Of a DNA stretch of 19,474 bases, positions 7,068-14,138 are shown piece by piece. Below the pieces are notes generated by a model that saw nothing but the letters and a program-made list of their open reading frames with translations, was not told the origin of the DNA and made no database searches. Origin of the DNA: Polycyclovorans sp046565985 (GTDB lineage Bacteria; Pseudomonadota; Gammaproteobacteria; Nevskiales; Nevskiaceae); assembly GCA_046565985.1 (NCBI GenBank), contig JBKHXN010000054.1, positions 1 through 19,474 on the forward strand. The letters run 5' to 3'. Positions within the stretch are counted from its first letter, which is position 1. Each line of letters opens with the position of its first letter. The position numbers and the translations under genes were made by a program.

Positions 7068-8105
7068 TCAGGCCGGGTCTTCGGCGGGCGGCGGCGCCCG
7101 ATAATCGCGCGGGGCGACGCCCGTCCAGCGGCGGAAGGCACGGCTGAAACTGCTGCTGTCGGCAAAGCCGAGCAGATAGGCCGCCTCGCTCACCGAACAG
7201 TCCGGGCGGCTGAGGTGGCTCAGGGCCAGCTCACGCCGCGTCTGGTTGAGCAGCGCCTTGTAGCTCGTGCCCTGCGCCGCCAGCCGGCGCTGCAGACTGC
7301 GCACGCTCAGGTGCAGGGCCTGGGCGATCCGCTCCTCGCCCGGCTCGCCCAGGGGCAGCAGTTCCACCAGGGCCTTGCGCACCCGTGACACCGTATTGTC
7401 ACCCTCCAGACGCGCGAGATGGCGCAGGATCACCTCGTCCTGGTGCAGTTGCAGCTCGGGGTTGGCGGTTTCCAGCCGGCGCTCCAGGTCGGCGCGGGCG
7501 AAGGCCAGCAGATTGCGCGGCGCGGCAAACCGCAGCGGCGCGCGGAACAGGCGCTCGAAGGGAGCCAGGGCCCGCGGCGGCGGACGCTGGAGTTCGACCC
7601 GCAGCGGCGCAAACTGGCGGCCGGCCAGCGCCCGGGCGCCGCGGACGAAGTTGGCGGCAAAGGCATCCAGGGCCTCCGCCGCCGGTGCGGGTGCGCCCGG
7701 GCGCGGGTCCATGTACAGCCGGTACTCGTCGCCGGCGTCCTCGAAGACCAGCTGCGCGGCGTCGGTGACGATCCGGAAATACCGCGCGCAGCGCTCGAAC
7801 ACTTCCCGCAGGCTGGCGCTGGCCATCAGCGAATAGCCCAGTGCGTGGAAGTGCGTGAAGTGGGCATGGCGTGCCACGGACAGCCCGAAGGCCTCATCGC
7901 CGGTCGCCGTCACCGCCAGGCGCCACAGCGCGGTGGTGCGATCCAGCGGATAGCGGGCGTTGGGATCCTCCAGGGCGGCCGGATCCAGCCCGGCGGCGAG
8001 GAACAGCGCCTGGCTGTCGCAGCCGGCCTGGTCCAGCGCCTTGCGGATGGCGCGGGCCCAGCTGGTGAGGGAGGTGGCGGTATCGGTTTTGGCGCTATTG
8101 GTCAT
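7068..8105 (-). CDS. AraC-family transcriptional regulator with arabinose-binding-like N-terminal domain
   Basis: The protein has 345 residues. The N-terminal half (about 15-205) resembles the Arabinose_bd ligand domain found in OruR/VirS-type AraC regulators, with YPLDRTTALWRLAVTATGDEAFGL and FHALGYSLMASASLREVFERCARYF. The C-terminal part (about 250-336) is an AraC DNA-binding module. The first helix-turn-helix is in ERIAQALHLSVRSLQRRLAAQG, and the second in SVSEAAYLLGFADSSSFSRAF followed by the RRWTGVAPRDYR signature. The ATG at 8105 was chosen because it gives the usual length. The frame stays open to 8216, but that would run into the divergent desaturase gene. It is transcribed away from the desaturase across about 100 bp, so the desaturase is the obvious target. 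VirS in Mycobacterium similarly controls a divergent lipid-related operon. The effector is unknown. Confidence 0.92.
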   Translation of the reverse strand: MTNSAKTDTATSLTSWARAIRKALDQAGCDSQALFLAAGLDPAALEDPNARYPLDRTTALWRLAVTATGDEAFGLSVARHAHFTHFHALGYSLMASASLREVFERCARYFRIVTDAAQLVFEDAGDEYRLYMDPRPGAPAPAAEALDAFAANFVRGARALAGRQFAPLRVELQRPPPRALAPFERLFRAPLRFAAPRNLLAFARADLERRLETANPELQLHQDEVILRHLARLEGDNTVSRVRKALVELLPLGEPGEERIAQALHLSVRSLQRRLAAQGTSYKALLNQTRRELALSHLSRPDCSVSEAAYLLGFADSSSFSRAFRRWTGVAPRDYRAPPPAEDPA

Positions 8106-8172
8106 GGATTGGCGCGTCGGGGCAGATACCTGGCGCCCGCGGTCAGGCGGCGGCGCCCGGTTTTCGTCAGCA

Positions 8173-8195
8173 TGCGGATCCCCTTTCCATCCGCA
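8173..8195. promoter_or_regulatory. Inverted repeat in the AraC/desaturase intergenic region, candidate operator or leader hairpin
   Basis: TGCGGAT (8173-8179) and ATCCGCA (8189-8195) are perfect reverse complements separated by 9 bp, ending 11 nt before the desaturase ATG. The position suits an operator for the divergent AraC regulator or another factor. It could also fold in the mRNA and hide the weak ribosome-binding region. The repeat is seen directly; the role is inferred. Confidence 0.4.
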
Positions 8196-8206
8196 CAGCA
8201 TAAGAC

Positions 8207-9247
8207 ATGAGCACAACCACCAGCCTGCCTCTCGAAGACGCCGAGAAGACCGCCCGCATCAAGCAGGTGGTGACCGCCGCCGGCCAGAGCCTGCGTGAAC
8301 GGCATCCCTGGCTGCAGCATCAGGATGCCATCGGCGCTGCGATCATGGCCTTTGCCCTGGGGGGCATGGGCCTCAGCGGCCTGCTCTACGTGCAGGGCGC
8401 GATCCCCTGGTGGGTCTGTGTACCGGTGACTGCGATGTTCGCCTCGCTGATCCACGAGCTGGAACACGACCTGATCCACTGGATGTATTTCCGCAAGAAC
8501 AAGCTCGCGCATCATCTGATGATGGCGCTGTGCTGGCTCAGCCGGCCCGGCACCATCAATCCCTGGATCCGCCGCAAGCTGCACTTCCAGCACCACAAGC
8601 ATTCCGGCACCGAGAAGGACCTGGAAGAGCGCGGCATCACCAACGGCCAGCCCTACAGCTTCAAGCGCCTGCTGATGATGAGCGACTGGCTGCTGGCCCT
8701 GTGGCTGCGCGTACCGCATCTGCCCACCCGCAAGCGCAAGCTGCTGCTGGCCTTCGTGGCTCCCATCGGCTATTTCCCGATGGGCTGGATCCACCTGGGT
8801 ATCTGGTACTGCTTCCTGGGCTTCCACCTCGGCAACGGCGGGGCGGCGCTGCTGGGCACCGACATTGCCTGGAGTGCCGACACGCTGGCGGCCATGCCCT
8901 GGATCGACCTCGCCACCGTGGTCTGGGTGGCCCCCAACCAGCTGCGCATGTTCTGCCTGCACTTTGTCAGCTCGTCCATGCACTACTACGGCGACGTGGA
9001 AGACGAGAACGTCATGCAACAGACCCAGGTGCTCAACCCCAAGTGGATGATCCCCTTCCAGCTGTTCTGCTTCAATTTTGGCGCCACGCATGCGATCCAT
9101 CACTTCGTGGTCAAGGAGCCTTTCTACATCCGCCAGTGGACGGCGCCGCAGGCCCACGCGGTGATGCGCGAGATGGGCGTGCGCTTCAACGATACGCAGA
9201 CCTTCCGCCGCGCCAACCGCTACCGGCTGCACGGCGAGCGCGCCTAG
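8207..9247 (+). CDS. Integral-membrane fatty acid desaturase
   Basis: The protein has 346 residues and belongs to the membrane di-iron FA_desaturase family. All three histidine boxes are intact: HELEH (83-87), HFQHH (126-130, with H132 following) and HAIHH (295-299). A further conserved-looking His sits in SSSMHYYGD (259). Hydrophobic spans lie around 41-62, 66-82, 156-168, 178-206 and 228-243, consistent with a four-helix membrane enzyme facing the cytoplasm. It should insert a double bond into an acyl chain or hydroxylate a lipid-like substrate. Substrate and position cannot be read from sequence. The ATG at 8207 is supported by good N-terminal composition, but the ribosome-binding site is weak. 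It is divergent from the AraC regulator and ends 1 nt before the convergent yciO stop. No separate electron donor gene is adjacent. Confidence 0.9.
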   Translation: MSTTTSLPLEDAEKTARIKQVVTAAGQSLRERHPWLQHQDAIGAAIMAFALGGMGLSGLLYVQGAIPWWVCVPVTAMFASLIHELEHDLIHWMYFRKNKLAHHLMMALCWLSRPGTINPWIRRKLHFQHHKHSGTEKDLEERGITNGQPYSFKRLLMMSDWLLALWLRVPHLPTRKRKLLLAFVAPIGYFPMGWIHLGIWYCFLGFHLGNGGAALLGTDIAWSADTLAAMPWIDLATVVWVAPNQLRMFCLHFVSSSMHYYGDVEDENVMQQTQVLNPKWMIPFQLFCFNFGATHAIHHFVVKEPFYIRQWTAPQAHAVMREMGVRFNDTQTFRRANRYRLHGERA

Positions 9248-9262
9248 GCTAGGGGTAGGCGC
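9240..9262. repeat. Hairpin spanning the stop codons of the convergent desaturase and yciO genes
   Basis: GCGCCTA (9240-9246) and TAGGCGC (9256-9262) pair perfectly around a 9-nt loop. Both stop codons, TAG at 9245-9247 on the plus strand and the complement of 9249-9251 on the minus strand, lie in the structure. Being symmetric, it could serve as a bidirectional transcription end, though no T-run is present on either side. Confidence 0.4.
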
Positions 9263-9863
9263 CCTTGCCCTGGCGCAGCAGCTGGGGCGGGTCTTCGGTG
9301 AGGTCGAGTACGGTGGTGGGCTCGAGCCCACAGTTGCCACCGTCGAGCACCATGTCCACCTCGCGCAGCAGCCGCTCGCGGTATTCGGCGGGCTCGCTCA
9401 CCGGCCCCTGTGTTTCTGCAAATTGCAGAGTGCAGGAAATCAGCGGCTCGCCCAGCACCCCGAGCAGGCTCTGCGCGATGAGATGATCCGGCACGCGGAT
9501 GCCGATGGTCTTGCGCTTCTCGTGCGCCACCCGCCTGGGCAGCTCCTTGGTGGCATTGAGCACGAAGGTGTACGGCCCCGGCGTCAGGCGCTTGAGCAGG
9601 CGGAACTGCGGGTTGTCCACCCGCGCATAGGTGGCGATCTCGGAGAGATCACGGCACACCAGCGTGAACTGGTGATGCCGGTCAAAGCCGCGGATGCGCC
9701 GCAGGCGCTCGGCGGCCTCGCGGTCGCCCAGATGGCAGCCCAGGGCATAGCAGGAATCGGTTGGATAGACGATCACCGCCCCCGCGCGCAGCCGTGCCGC
9801 CACCTGGTCGAGCTGGCGGCGGTGCGGATTGACGGGGTGAATCTCCAACCAGTCGGCAGGCAT
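9249..9863 (-). CDS. yciO: YciO, Sua5/YciO/YrdC family protein
   Basis: The protein has 204 residues and is a single YrdC-fold protein related to threonylcarbamoyl-AMP synthase (TsaC/Sua5), lacking the Sua5 C-terminal domain. The N-terminus LEIHPVNPHRRQLDQV followed by AGAVIVYPTDSCYALGC is the hallmark of YciO as opposed to TsaC. Other family blocks are LLKRLTPGPYTFVLNAT, RKTIGIRVPDH and LVLDGGNCG-like VDMVLDGGNCG. YciO binds RNA or nucleotides in a basic cleft; whether it replaces TsaC in t6A synthesis is not settled. The start ATG at 9863 matches the usual YciO N-terminus. It is divergent from yciB across only 34 bp, has no Shine-Dalgarno sequence, and has a -10-like TACAAT 5 nt upstream. 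Confidence 0.9.
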   Translation of the reverse strand: MPADWLEIHPVNPHRRQLDQVAARLRAGAVIVYPTDSCYALGCHLGDREAAERLRRIRGFDRHHQFTLVCRDLSEIATYARVDNPQFRLLKRLTPGPYTFVLNATKELPRRVAHEKRKTIGIRVPDHLIAQSLLGVLGEPLISCTLQFAETQGPVSEPAEYRERLLREVDMVLDGGNCGLEPTTVLDLTEDPPQLLRQGKGAYP

Positions 9864-9868
9864 CCGCC

Positions 9869-9891
9869 ATTGTAGGCGCCGGGCTTACAAT
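9869..9891. promoter_or_regulatory. Back-to-back TACAAT -10-like hexamers between yciO and yciB
   Basis: ATTGTA at 9869-9874 reads TACAAT on the minus strand, 5 nt before the yciO ATG. TACAAT at 9886-9891 on the plus strand is 6 nt before the yciB ATG. The two hexamers form a perfect inverted repeat with 11 bp between them. Each matches TATAAT at five of six positions. Transcripts starting at the usual distance would begin at or next to each start codon. No good -35 hexamer is present for either. Confidence 0.45.
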
Positions 9892-9897
9892 ACCGCC

Positions 9898-10434
9898 ATG
9901 AAAATCCTGCTCGACCTCGGCCCGGCCCTGCTGTTCTTCGGCGTTTACCTGTACTCCGACATCTACATTGCCACCGCCGCGCTGATCGGCGCGCTGCTGG
10001 CCGTGGTGCTCGCCTACCGGCTGTGGAAGGGCGAATGGCACAAGGCCCACGCGGTGGCCGCGATGGTGGCGGCGGTGCTCGGCGGCCTGACCCTGTATAT
10101 CCGCGATCCGGCCTTCATCCAGTACAAGCCCACCGCGGTGTACGGCGTGTTCGCGCTGGCCCTGCTGCTGAGCCACGTGATCGGCGACCGCGTGCTGCTG
10201 GCGCGGCTGCCGCAGAAAACCGTCCAGCTGCCGGATACGGTCTGGCGCAGGCTCAATCTGGCCTGGGCACTGTTCTTCATCTTCTGCGCCGGGCTCAACG
10301 TCTGGGTGGCGGCCCGCTTCGACGAGGCCACCTGGGTACAGGTCAAGACCTTCGGCTTCAGCGCGCTGATGTTCCTGTTCCTGCTCGCCCACCTGCCGTT
10401 CCTGTCACGCTACCTGCCGGACGAGGCACGCTGA
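9898..10434 (+). CDS. yciB: Inner membrane septation protein YciB (IspZ/Intracellular septation protein A family)
   Basis: The protein has 178 residues, close to the 179 of E. coli YciB, with five hydrophobic membrane segments. The family start MKILLDLGPALLFFGVYLYSD is clear, as is the IQYKPTAVYGVFALALL block and RLNLAWALFFIFCAGLNVWVA. The C-terminus ends in VKTFGFSALMFLFLLAH and a short polar tail. YciB is an inner-membrane protein that interacts with elongation and division proteins and affects envelope integrity; no enzymatic activity is known. It is the first gene of a yciB-yciI-bolA operon, an arrangement common in Gammaproteobacteria and Betaproteobacteria. The stop codon shares its last A with the start of yciI (TGATG). 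No Shine-Dalgarno sequence precedes it. Confidence 0.95.
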   Translation: MKILLDLGPALLFFGVYLYSDIYIATAALIGALLAVVLAYRLWKGEWHKAHAVAAMVAAVLGGLTLYIRDPAFIQYKPTAVYGVFALALLLSHVIGDRVLLARLPQKTVQLPDTVWRRLNLAWALFFIFCAGLNVWVAARFDEATWVQVKTFGFSALMFLFLLAHLPFLSRYLPDEAR

Positions 10435-10736
10435 TGCTGTACCTGATCCTCGGCCACGACGGGTCCGACGCCCTGCCCCGGCGCGCCGCCACGCGTCCGG
10501 CGCACCTGGACTACGTGCGGGCCCTGCAGGAACAGGGGCGCCTGATCATTGCCGGGCCGCGGCCGCGGCTGGAGACTTCGCAGCCCGGCGAGGCCGGCTT
10601 TCATGGCAGCCTGATCATCGCCGAGTTCGACAGCCTCGACGCCGCGCGCGCCTGGGCCAGCAACGACCCCTACGCCCGCGCCGGCGTGTTCGAGCGCGTG
10701 GACGTGCAGCCCTTCGTGCGGGTGCTGCCGGCATGA
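10434..10736 (+). CDS. yciI: YciI family protein
   Basis: The protein has 100 residues and is a small ferredoxin-like-fold protein of the YCII family. The pattern follows E. coli YciI almost throughout: MLYLILGHDG, RPAHLDYVRALQEQGRLIIAGP with the conserved His at 24, GEAGFHGSLIIAEFDS, and ARAWASNDPYARAGVFE ending in FVRVLPA. Homologues have a conserved His/Asp pair suggesting an enzymatic role, but a reaction has not been firmly assigned to this branch. GAGG lies 8 nt before the ATG, inside the end of yciB, so it is co-translated with yciB. Its stop overlaps the bolA start as ATGA. Confidence 0.93.
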   Translation: MLYLILGHDGSDALPRRAATRPAHLDYVRALQEQGRLIIAGPRPRLETSQPGEAGFHGSLIIAEFDSLDAARAWASNDPYARAGVFERVDVQPFVRVLPA

Positions 10737-11014
10737 GCGGTGCAGAACGCCTGCGGCGCATCGAGTCCGTCCTGCGGGCCGCCTTCCCGGATGCGCAGAT
10801 CGAGCTGCGCGACGACAGCCATCTGCACGCCGGTCATGCCGGCGCGGCCAGCGGGCGCGGACATTTTCACGTGTACATCCGCAGCGCCGCCTTTGCCGGG
10901 CTGGGCCTGCTCGCGCGTCATCGGGCGGTGTACGCCGCGCTGGGCGCACTCATGGAGCAGGACATCCACGCCCTGGGCATCACGGCACAGGCGCCGGACG
11001 AGGCGCCGCGCTGA
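10733..11014 (+). CDS. bolA: BolA family protein
   Basis: The protein has 93 residues, the usual BolA-family length. Visible blocks are RLRRIESVLRAAFPDAQIELRDDSHLHAGH, then GRGHFHVYIRSAAFAGLGLLARHRAVYAAL, and the C-terminal IHALGITAQAPDE. The conserved His in the HFHV strand and in LHAGH are the residues that ligate an iron-sulfur cluster with monothiol glutaredoxins. Members act as transcription regulators or in Fe-S trafficking. It is the third gene of yciB-yciI-bolA, coupled to yciI by ATGA. Its last 35 bp overlap the 3' end of the convergent membrane-protein gene. I cannot tell from sequence whether it is the BolA or the IbaG subgroup; the RSAAFAGL segment fits the BolA1-like group. Confidence 0.92.
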   Translation: MSGAERLRRIESVLRAAFPDAQIELRDDSHLHAGHAGAASGRGHFHVYIRSAAFAGLGLLARHRAVYAALGALMEQDIHALGITAQAPDEAPR

Positions 11015-12062
11015 GCCAGCGCCGCAGGCGCCAGACCAGGCGCAGGCTCTCCAGCAGCAACCAGGCCAGAGCCAGGGCCGCCAGGTGCAGGGCATAGTCG
11101 GCCAGCAGGCGGACCAGCAGGGCCGGCAGGGTCCCCTTGTAGAGGGTCTTGATCAGCCCCAGCAGCGGATGGGGCTGCAGCAGGGCGCGGCTGTGGCGCG
11201 CGACATACTCCAGCCCGGCGCGGCCCTTGCGGGCGCCGCGCAGCAACAGGTCTTCTGCGCCCTTGCCGCCCTGCTTGAGCAGGCTCAGCGCCGGCTTGCC
11301 GCCGGCCCAGAGGGCGTAGGCGCCACGCGGACGCTCGGCGAAGCGCACCGCCAGCTTGAGATCGGCCACCTCGTCGGCCTGCCTGAGCAGCGCCAGCGCC
11401 ACCGGTGGCGAATGGCGCCGACTCAGGCGCGTGGTGGCGTCCAGTGCCTCGGACAGCGGGGCCACCGACCGCTGGCGCAGCGCACGCCCGGCGAGTTCGC
11501 TGAGCTGGCGGGCCAGGCGCTGGCTGAGCGCGCCCGTGCGGCGGGAGAACTTCATCACCACCGCGCCCAGGTCGAGGCTGGGGCTCAGTGTCAGCACCAG
11601 GCCCGCGGCCGACAGCGCGATGAGGATCTCGTCGGTCTCCTCGCCACGCGCGGCGCGGCTGCCCTGGATGACCAGATCGCGCACGTCGCCAAACACGAAG
11701 AGGTCGGCCAGCACCGCGCCGCCGAGCGCCTCGGCGCTGTCCCCGCGGCCGGTCAGCGCGCCCTCGCCAAAATCCAGCACACGGCGGCGCAGGTCCTCGC
11801 GCTCGGCGCTGATCCGCGCCTCCAGGGCGTGGCGCCCGGGCGTATCGGGGGCGTCTTCAAGGAGCATCAGGGCCTCGCCGTAACGCCGTTCGGCGCGCAG
11901 CGATTCGGCCTCGGCCAGCAGGTCGGCGTCGGGCAGCAGCGCGAAAGCGTGCTGGATGCGGGCGGCCGGAACCTGCGCCCAGCACAGCAGGCACAGCAGC
12001 GCGGCGATGCACACCCGCAGGGCGGAACTGAAAACCGGCAGCAGCAGGCGCGCACGGAGCAT
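10980..12062 (-). CDS. Unrecognised membrane-anchored protein downstream of ligA
   Basis: The protein has 360 residues and I do not recognise the family with certainty. A hydrophobic segment at about 16-34 (with VCIAALLCLLCWAQ) could be a signal anchor. It is followed by a helical region with a TPR-like look (LLAEAESLRAERRYGEALMLLEDA, about 48-71). A middle block holds FVFGDVRDLVIQGSRAARGEETDEILIALSAAGLVLTL in pieces (about 122-160) with moderate hydrophobicity. A second firm membrane segment lies at about 322-345, and a short basic Pro-rich end follows. It starts 25 nt after the ligA stop on the same strand and may be the last gene of smc-zipA-ligA. CACAAT lies 5 nt before the ATG and there is no Shine-Dalgarno sequence. 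The composition matches the neighbours, so it looks resident, not acquired. Confidence 0.75.
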   Translation of the reverse strand: MLRARLLLPVFSSALRVCIAALLCLLCWAQVPAARIQHAFALLPDADLLAEAESLRAERRYGEALMLLEDAPDTPGRHALEARISAEREDLRRRVLDFGEGALTGRGDSAEALGGAVLADLFVFGDVRDLVIQGSRAARGEETDEILIALSAAGLVLTLSPSLDLGAVVMKFSRRTGALSQRLARQLSELAGRALRQRSVAPLSEALDATTRLSRRHSPPVALALLRQADEVADLKLAVRFAERPRGAYALWAGGKPALSLLKQGGKGAEDLLLRGARKGRAGLEYVARHSRALLQPHPLLGLIKTLYKGTLPALLVRLLADYALHLAALALAWLLLESLRLVWRLRRWLSAAPRPAPVP

Positions 12063-12087
12063 GCGCTATTGTGCGGCAAGCGCCGGG

Positions 12088-14136
12088 TCAGGTCTGCAAC
12101 AGCGCCTGCAGGGCCTTCCAGTCAATGACGGCGACACCCAGCTTCTGCGCCTTGGCGAGCTTGGAGCCCGCCGCCTCGCCGGCCAGCAGATAGTCGGTCT
12201 TGGATGAGACCGTGCCCGTCACCCGTCCGCCGTGACGCTCGATCAGGGCACTGGCCTCATCCCGGCTGACCGGCAGGGTGCCGGTGATGACGAAGCTGCG
12301 CCCCAGCAGCGGACCGTCGGCGGGCACGGCCTCGGCCGCCGGCCAGTGCAGGCCGGCCGCGCGCAGGTCGGCGAGCAGCGCCTGGTGATGCGGGTCGGCA
12401 AACCAGCGCACCAGGCTGCGCGCCACTTCGATGCCCACATCCGCCACCGCCCGCAGGCGCGGGGCGCGTTCACGGTCCTTGAGGCCTTCGGCGTCGAGGC
12501 TGGCGGCGTCGTCCGCGCAGGCCTGCATCAGCGCTTCCAGGCTGCGGAAATGCGCGGCCAGCGCCTCGGCCGTGGTCTCGCCCACGTCGCGGATGCCGAG
12601 TGCATAGATGAAGCGCGCCAGGGTGGTCGCCTTGGCCCGTTCCGCGGCGGCCAGCACGTTGCGCGCCGATTTCTCGCCCATGCGCTCGAGCTGGGAGAGG
12701 GTTGCGAGGTCCAGGCGAAACAGGTCGGCCGGACCGCTGACCTGGCCGCTGTCGATCAGCTGCGCCAGCAGTTTTTCACCCAGACCCTCGATATCCAGTG
12801 CACGGCGGGAGACAAAGTGCAGCAGGCCGGCGTGCAGCTGGGCACGACAACTCAGGCCGCCGCTGCAACGGGCGACCGCCTCGCCGGCCTCGCGCCGCAC
12901 CGGCGAGCCGCACACCGGGCAATACCCGGGCAGCTGTATTTCACGCGCCTGCGCGGGGCGTGCCGCCAGCACCACGGCCTTGACCTCGGGGATCACGTCA
13001 CCGGCACGGCGCACGATCACGGTATCGCCGATGCGCACGTCCTTGCGGGTGATCTCGTCGAGATTGTGGAGGGTGGCATTGGCGACCATCGCCCCGCCGA
13101 CGAAGACCGGCTGCAGCCTGGCCACCGGCGTCACCGCACCGGTACGGCCGATCTGGAATTCCACGTCGAGCAGGACGGTCTGCGCCTCCTCGGCCGGGAA
13201 CTTGTGCGCCACCGCCCAGCGCGGCGCGCGGGCCACGCTGCCCAGTTCTTCCCGGGCGGCGAGATCGTCGAGCTTGTAGACCACACCGTCGATGTCGAAC
13301 GGCAGCTGCGCGCGCGCCGCGAGCAGGCGCTGGTAGTAGGCCTCGCAGCCGACCACCCCGCAGACCCGCTCTGCCAGGGCCGAGACCGGGAAGCCCCAGG
13401 CGCGCAGCTGTGCCAGCAGGTCCAGATGGGTGGCGGGCAGACCGGCGCCCTCGATACCGCCGATGGCGTAGGCGCAGAAGTGCAGCGGCCGCTGTGCGGT
13501 GATGCGTGAATCGAGTTGCCGCAGACTGCCGGCCGCCGCATTGCGGGGATTGACGTAGGGCTTCTCGCCACGCGCGGCGGCCTGTTCATTGAGCCGGCGG
13601 AACCCGGCGTGCGGCAGATAGACCTCGCCGCGCACCTCCAGCCAGGCCGGCGGCGACTCGGCCTGCAGGCGCAGCGGAATGCTCCCCAGCGTACGCAGAT
13701 TGGCGGTGACATCCTCGCCGGTACTGCCGTCGCCGCGAGTCGCGCCCTGGATGAAGACGCCCTGCTCGTAGACCAGGCTCACGGCCAGACCGTCGAGCTT
13801 GGGCTCGGCGGCATAGATCACCTGCTCCCGCCCCAGGGCCTCGCGCACGCGGCGGTCAAAATCGGCCAGCTCGGCGGCGGAAAAACAGTTCTGGAGCGAT
13901 TGCATGGGCACCCGGTGGCGCACCGGGGCAAAGCCCGCCAGCGGCGGCGCCCCGATACGCTGCGTGGGCGAATCCGCCACGCGCAGCTCCGGGTGCGCGG
14001 CTTCCAGCGCCTGCAGCTCGCGCAGCAGGGCGTCGTACTCGGCGTCGGAAATCTGCGGGTCGTCGAGGACGTAGTACTGGTAATTGTGCCGATGCAGGGC
14101 GGCGCGCAGTTCGGCAGCCCTTTGCCCGGGTTTCAC
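12088..14136 (-). CDS. ligA: NAD-dependent DNA ligase LigA
   Basis: LigA has 682 residues. It seals nicks using NAD+ as AMP donor, chiefly for Okazaki fragments and repair. In order the protein has the Ia domain (YYVLDDPQISDAEYDALLREL), the adenylation domain with nucleophile K113 in EPKLDGLAVSL, and the OB-fold region. A four-Cys zinc finger follows (C406, C409, C424, C430), then helix-hairpin-helix repeats with ALGIRDVGETTA and VADVGIEVARS. A C-terminal BRCT domain begins at about 608. The start is the GTG at 14136; no other Met occurs until residue 78, and the N-terminal domain is complete with this start. It begins 2 nt after the zipA stop. The HhH region carries a short insert near 551-560 relative to what I recall of E. 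coli LigA, probably harmless. Confidence 0.96.
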   Translation of the reverse strand: MKPGQRAAELRAALHRHNYQYYVLDDPQISDAEYDALLRELQALEAAHPELRVADSPTQRIGAPPLAGFAPVRHRVPMQSLQNCFSAAELADFDRRVREALGREQVIYAAEPKLDGLAVSLVYEQGVFIQGATRGDGSTGEDVTANLRTLGSIPLRLQAESPPAWLEVRGEVYLPHAGFRRLNEQAAARGEKPYVNPRNAAAGSLRQLDSRITAQRPLHFCAYAIGGIEGAGLPATHLDLLAQLRAWGFPVSALAERVCGVVGCEAYYQRLLAARAQLPFDIDGVVYKLDDLAAREELGSVARAPRWAVAHKFPAEEAQTVLLDVEFQIGRTGAVTPVARLQPVFVGGAMVANATLHNLDEITRKDVRIGDTVIVRRAGDVIPEVKAVVLAARPAQAREIQLPGYCPVCGSPVRREAGEAVARCSGGLSCRAQLHAGLLHFVSRRALDIEGLGEKLLAQLIDSGQVSGPADLFRLDLATLSQLERMGEKSARNVLAAAERAKATTLARFIYALGIRDVGETTAEALAAHFRSLEALMQACADDAASLDAEGLKDRERAPRLRAVADVGIEVARSLVRWFADPHHQALLADLRAAGLHWPAAEAVPADGPLLGRSFVITGTLPVSRDEASALIERHGGRVTGTVSSKTDYLLAGEAAGSKLAKAQKLGVAVIDWKALQALLQT

Positions 14137-14138
14137 GC

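Noticed and set aside
8106..8216. Longer start for the AraC regulator
   Set aside because: It would overlap the divergent desaturase start and adds 37 residues unlike the family N-terminus.
8207..9247. Possible alkane hydroxylase (AlkB-like) rather than desaturase
   Set aside because: Length is shorter than AlkB and the box spacing (HELEH, HFQHH, HAIHH) fits the general desaturase family better; hydroxylase activity on another lipid is not excluded.
10740..12128. 462-codon plus-strand frame across bolA and the opposite membrane-protein gene
   Set aside because: It is out of frame with bolA and rich in Gln/Arg/Ala with no family motif; the minus-strand protein has coherent hydrophobic segments.
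12232..13509. 425-codon plus-strand frame opposite ligA
   Set aside because: It is antisense to LigA with all its domains intact and has no recognisable fold.
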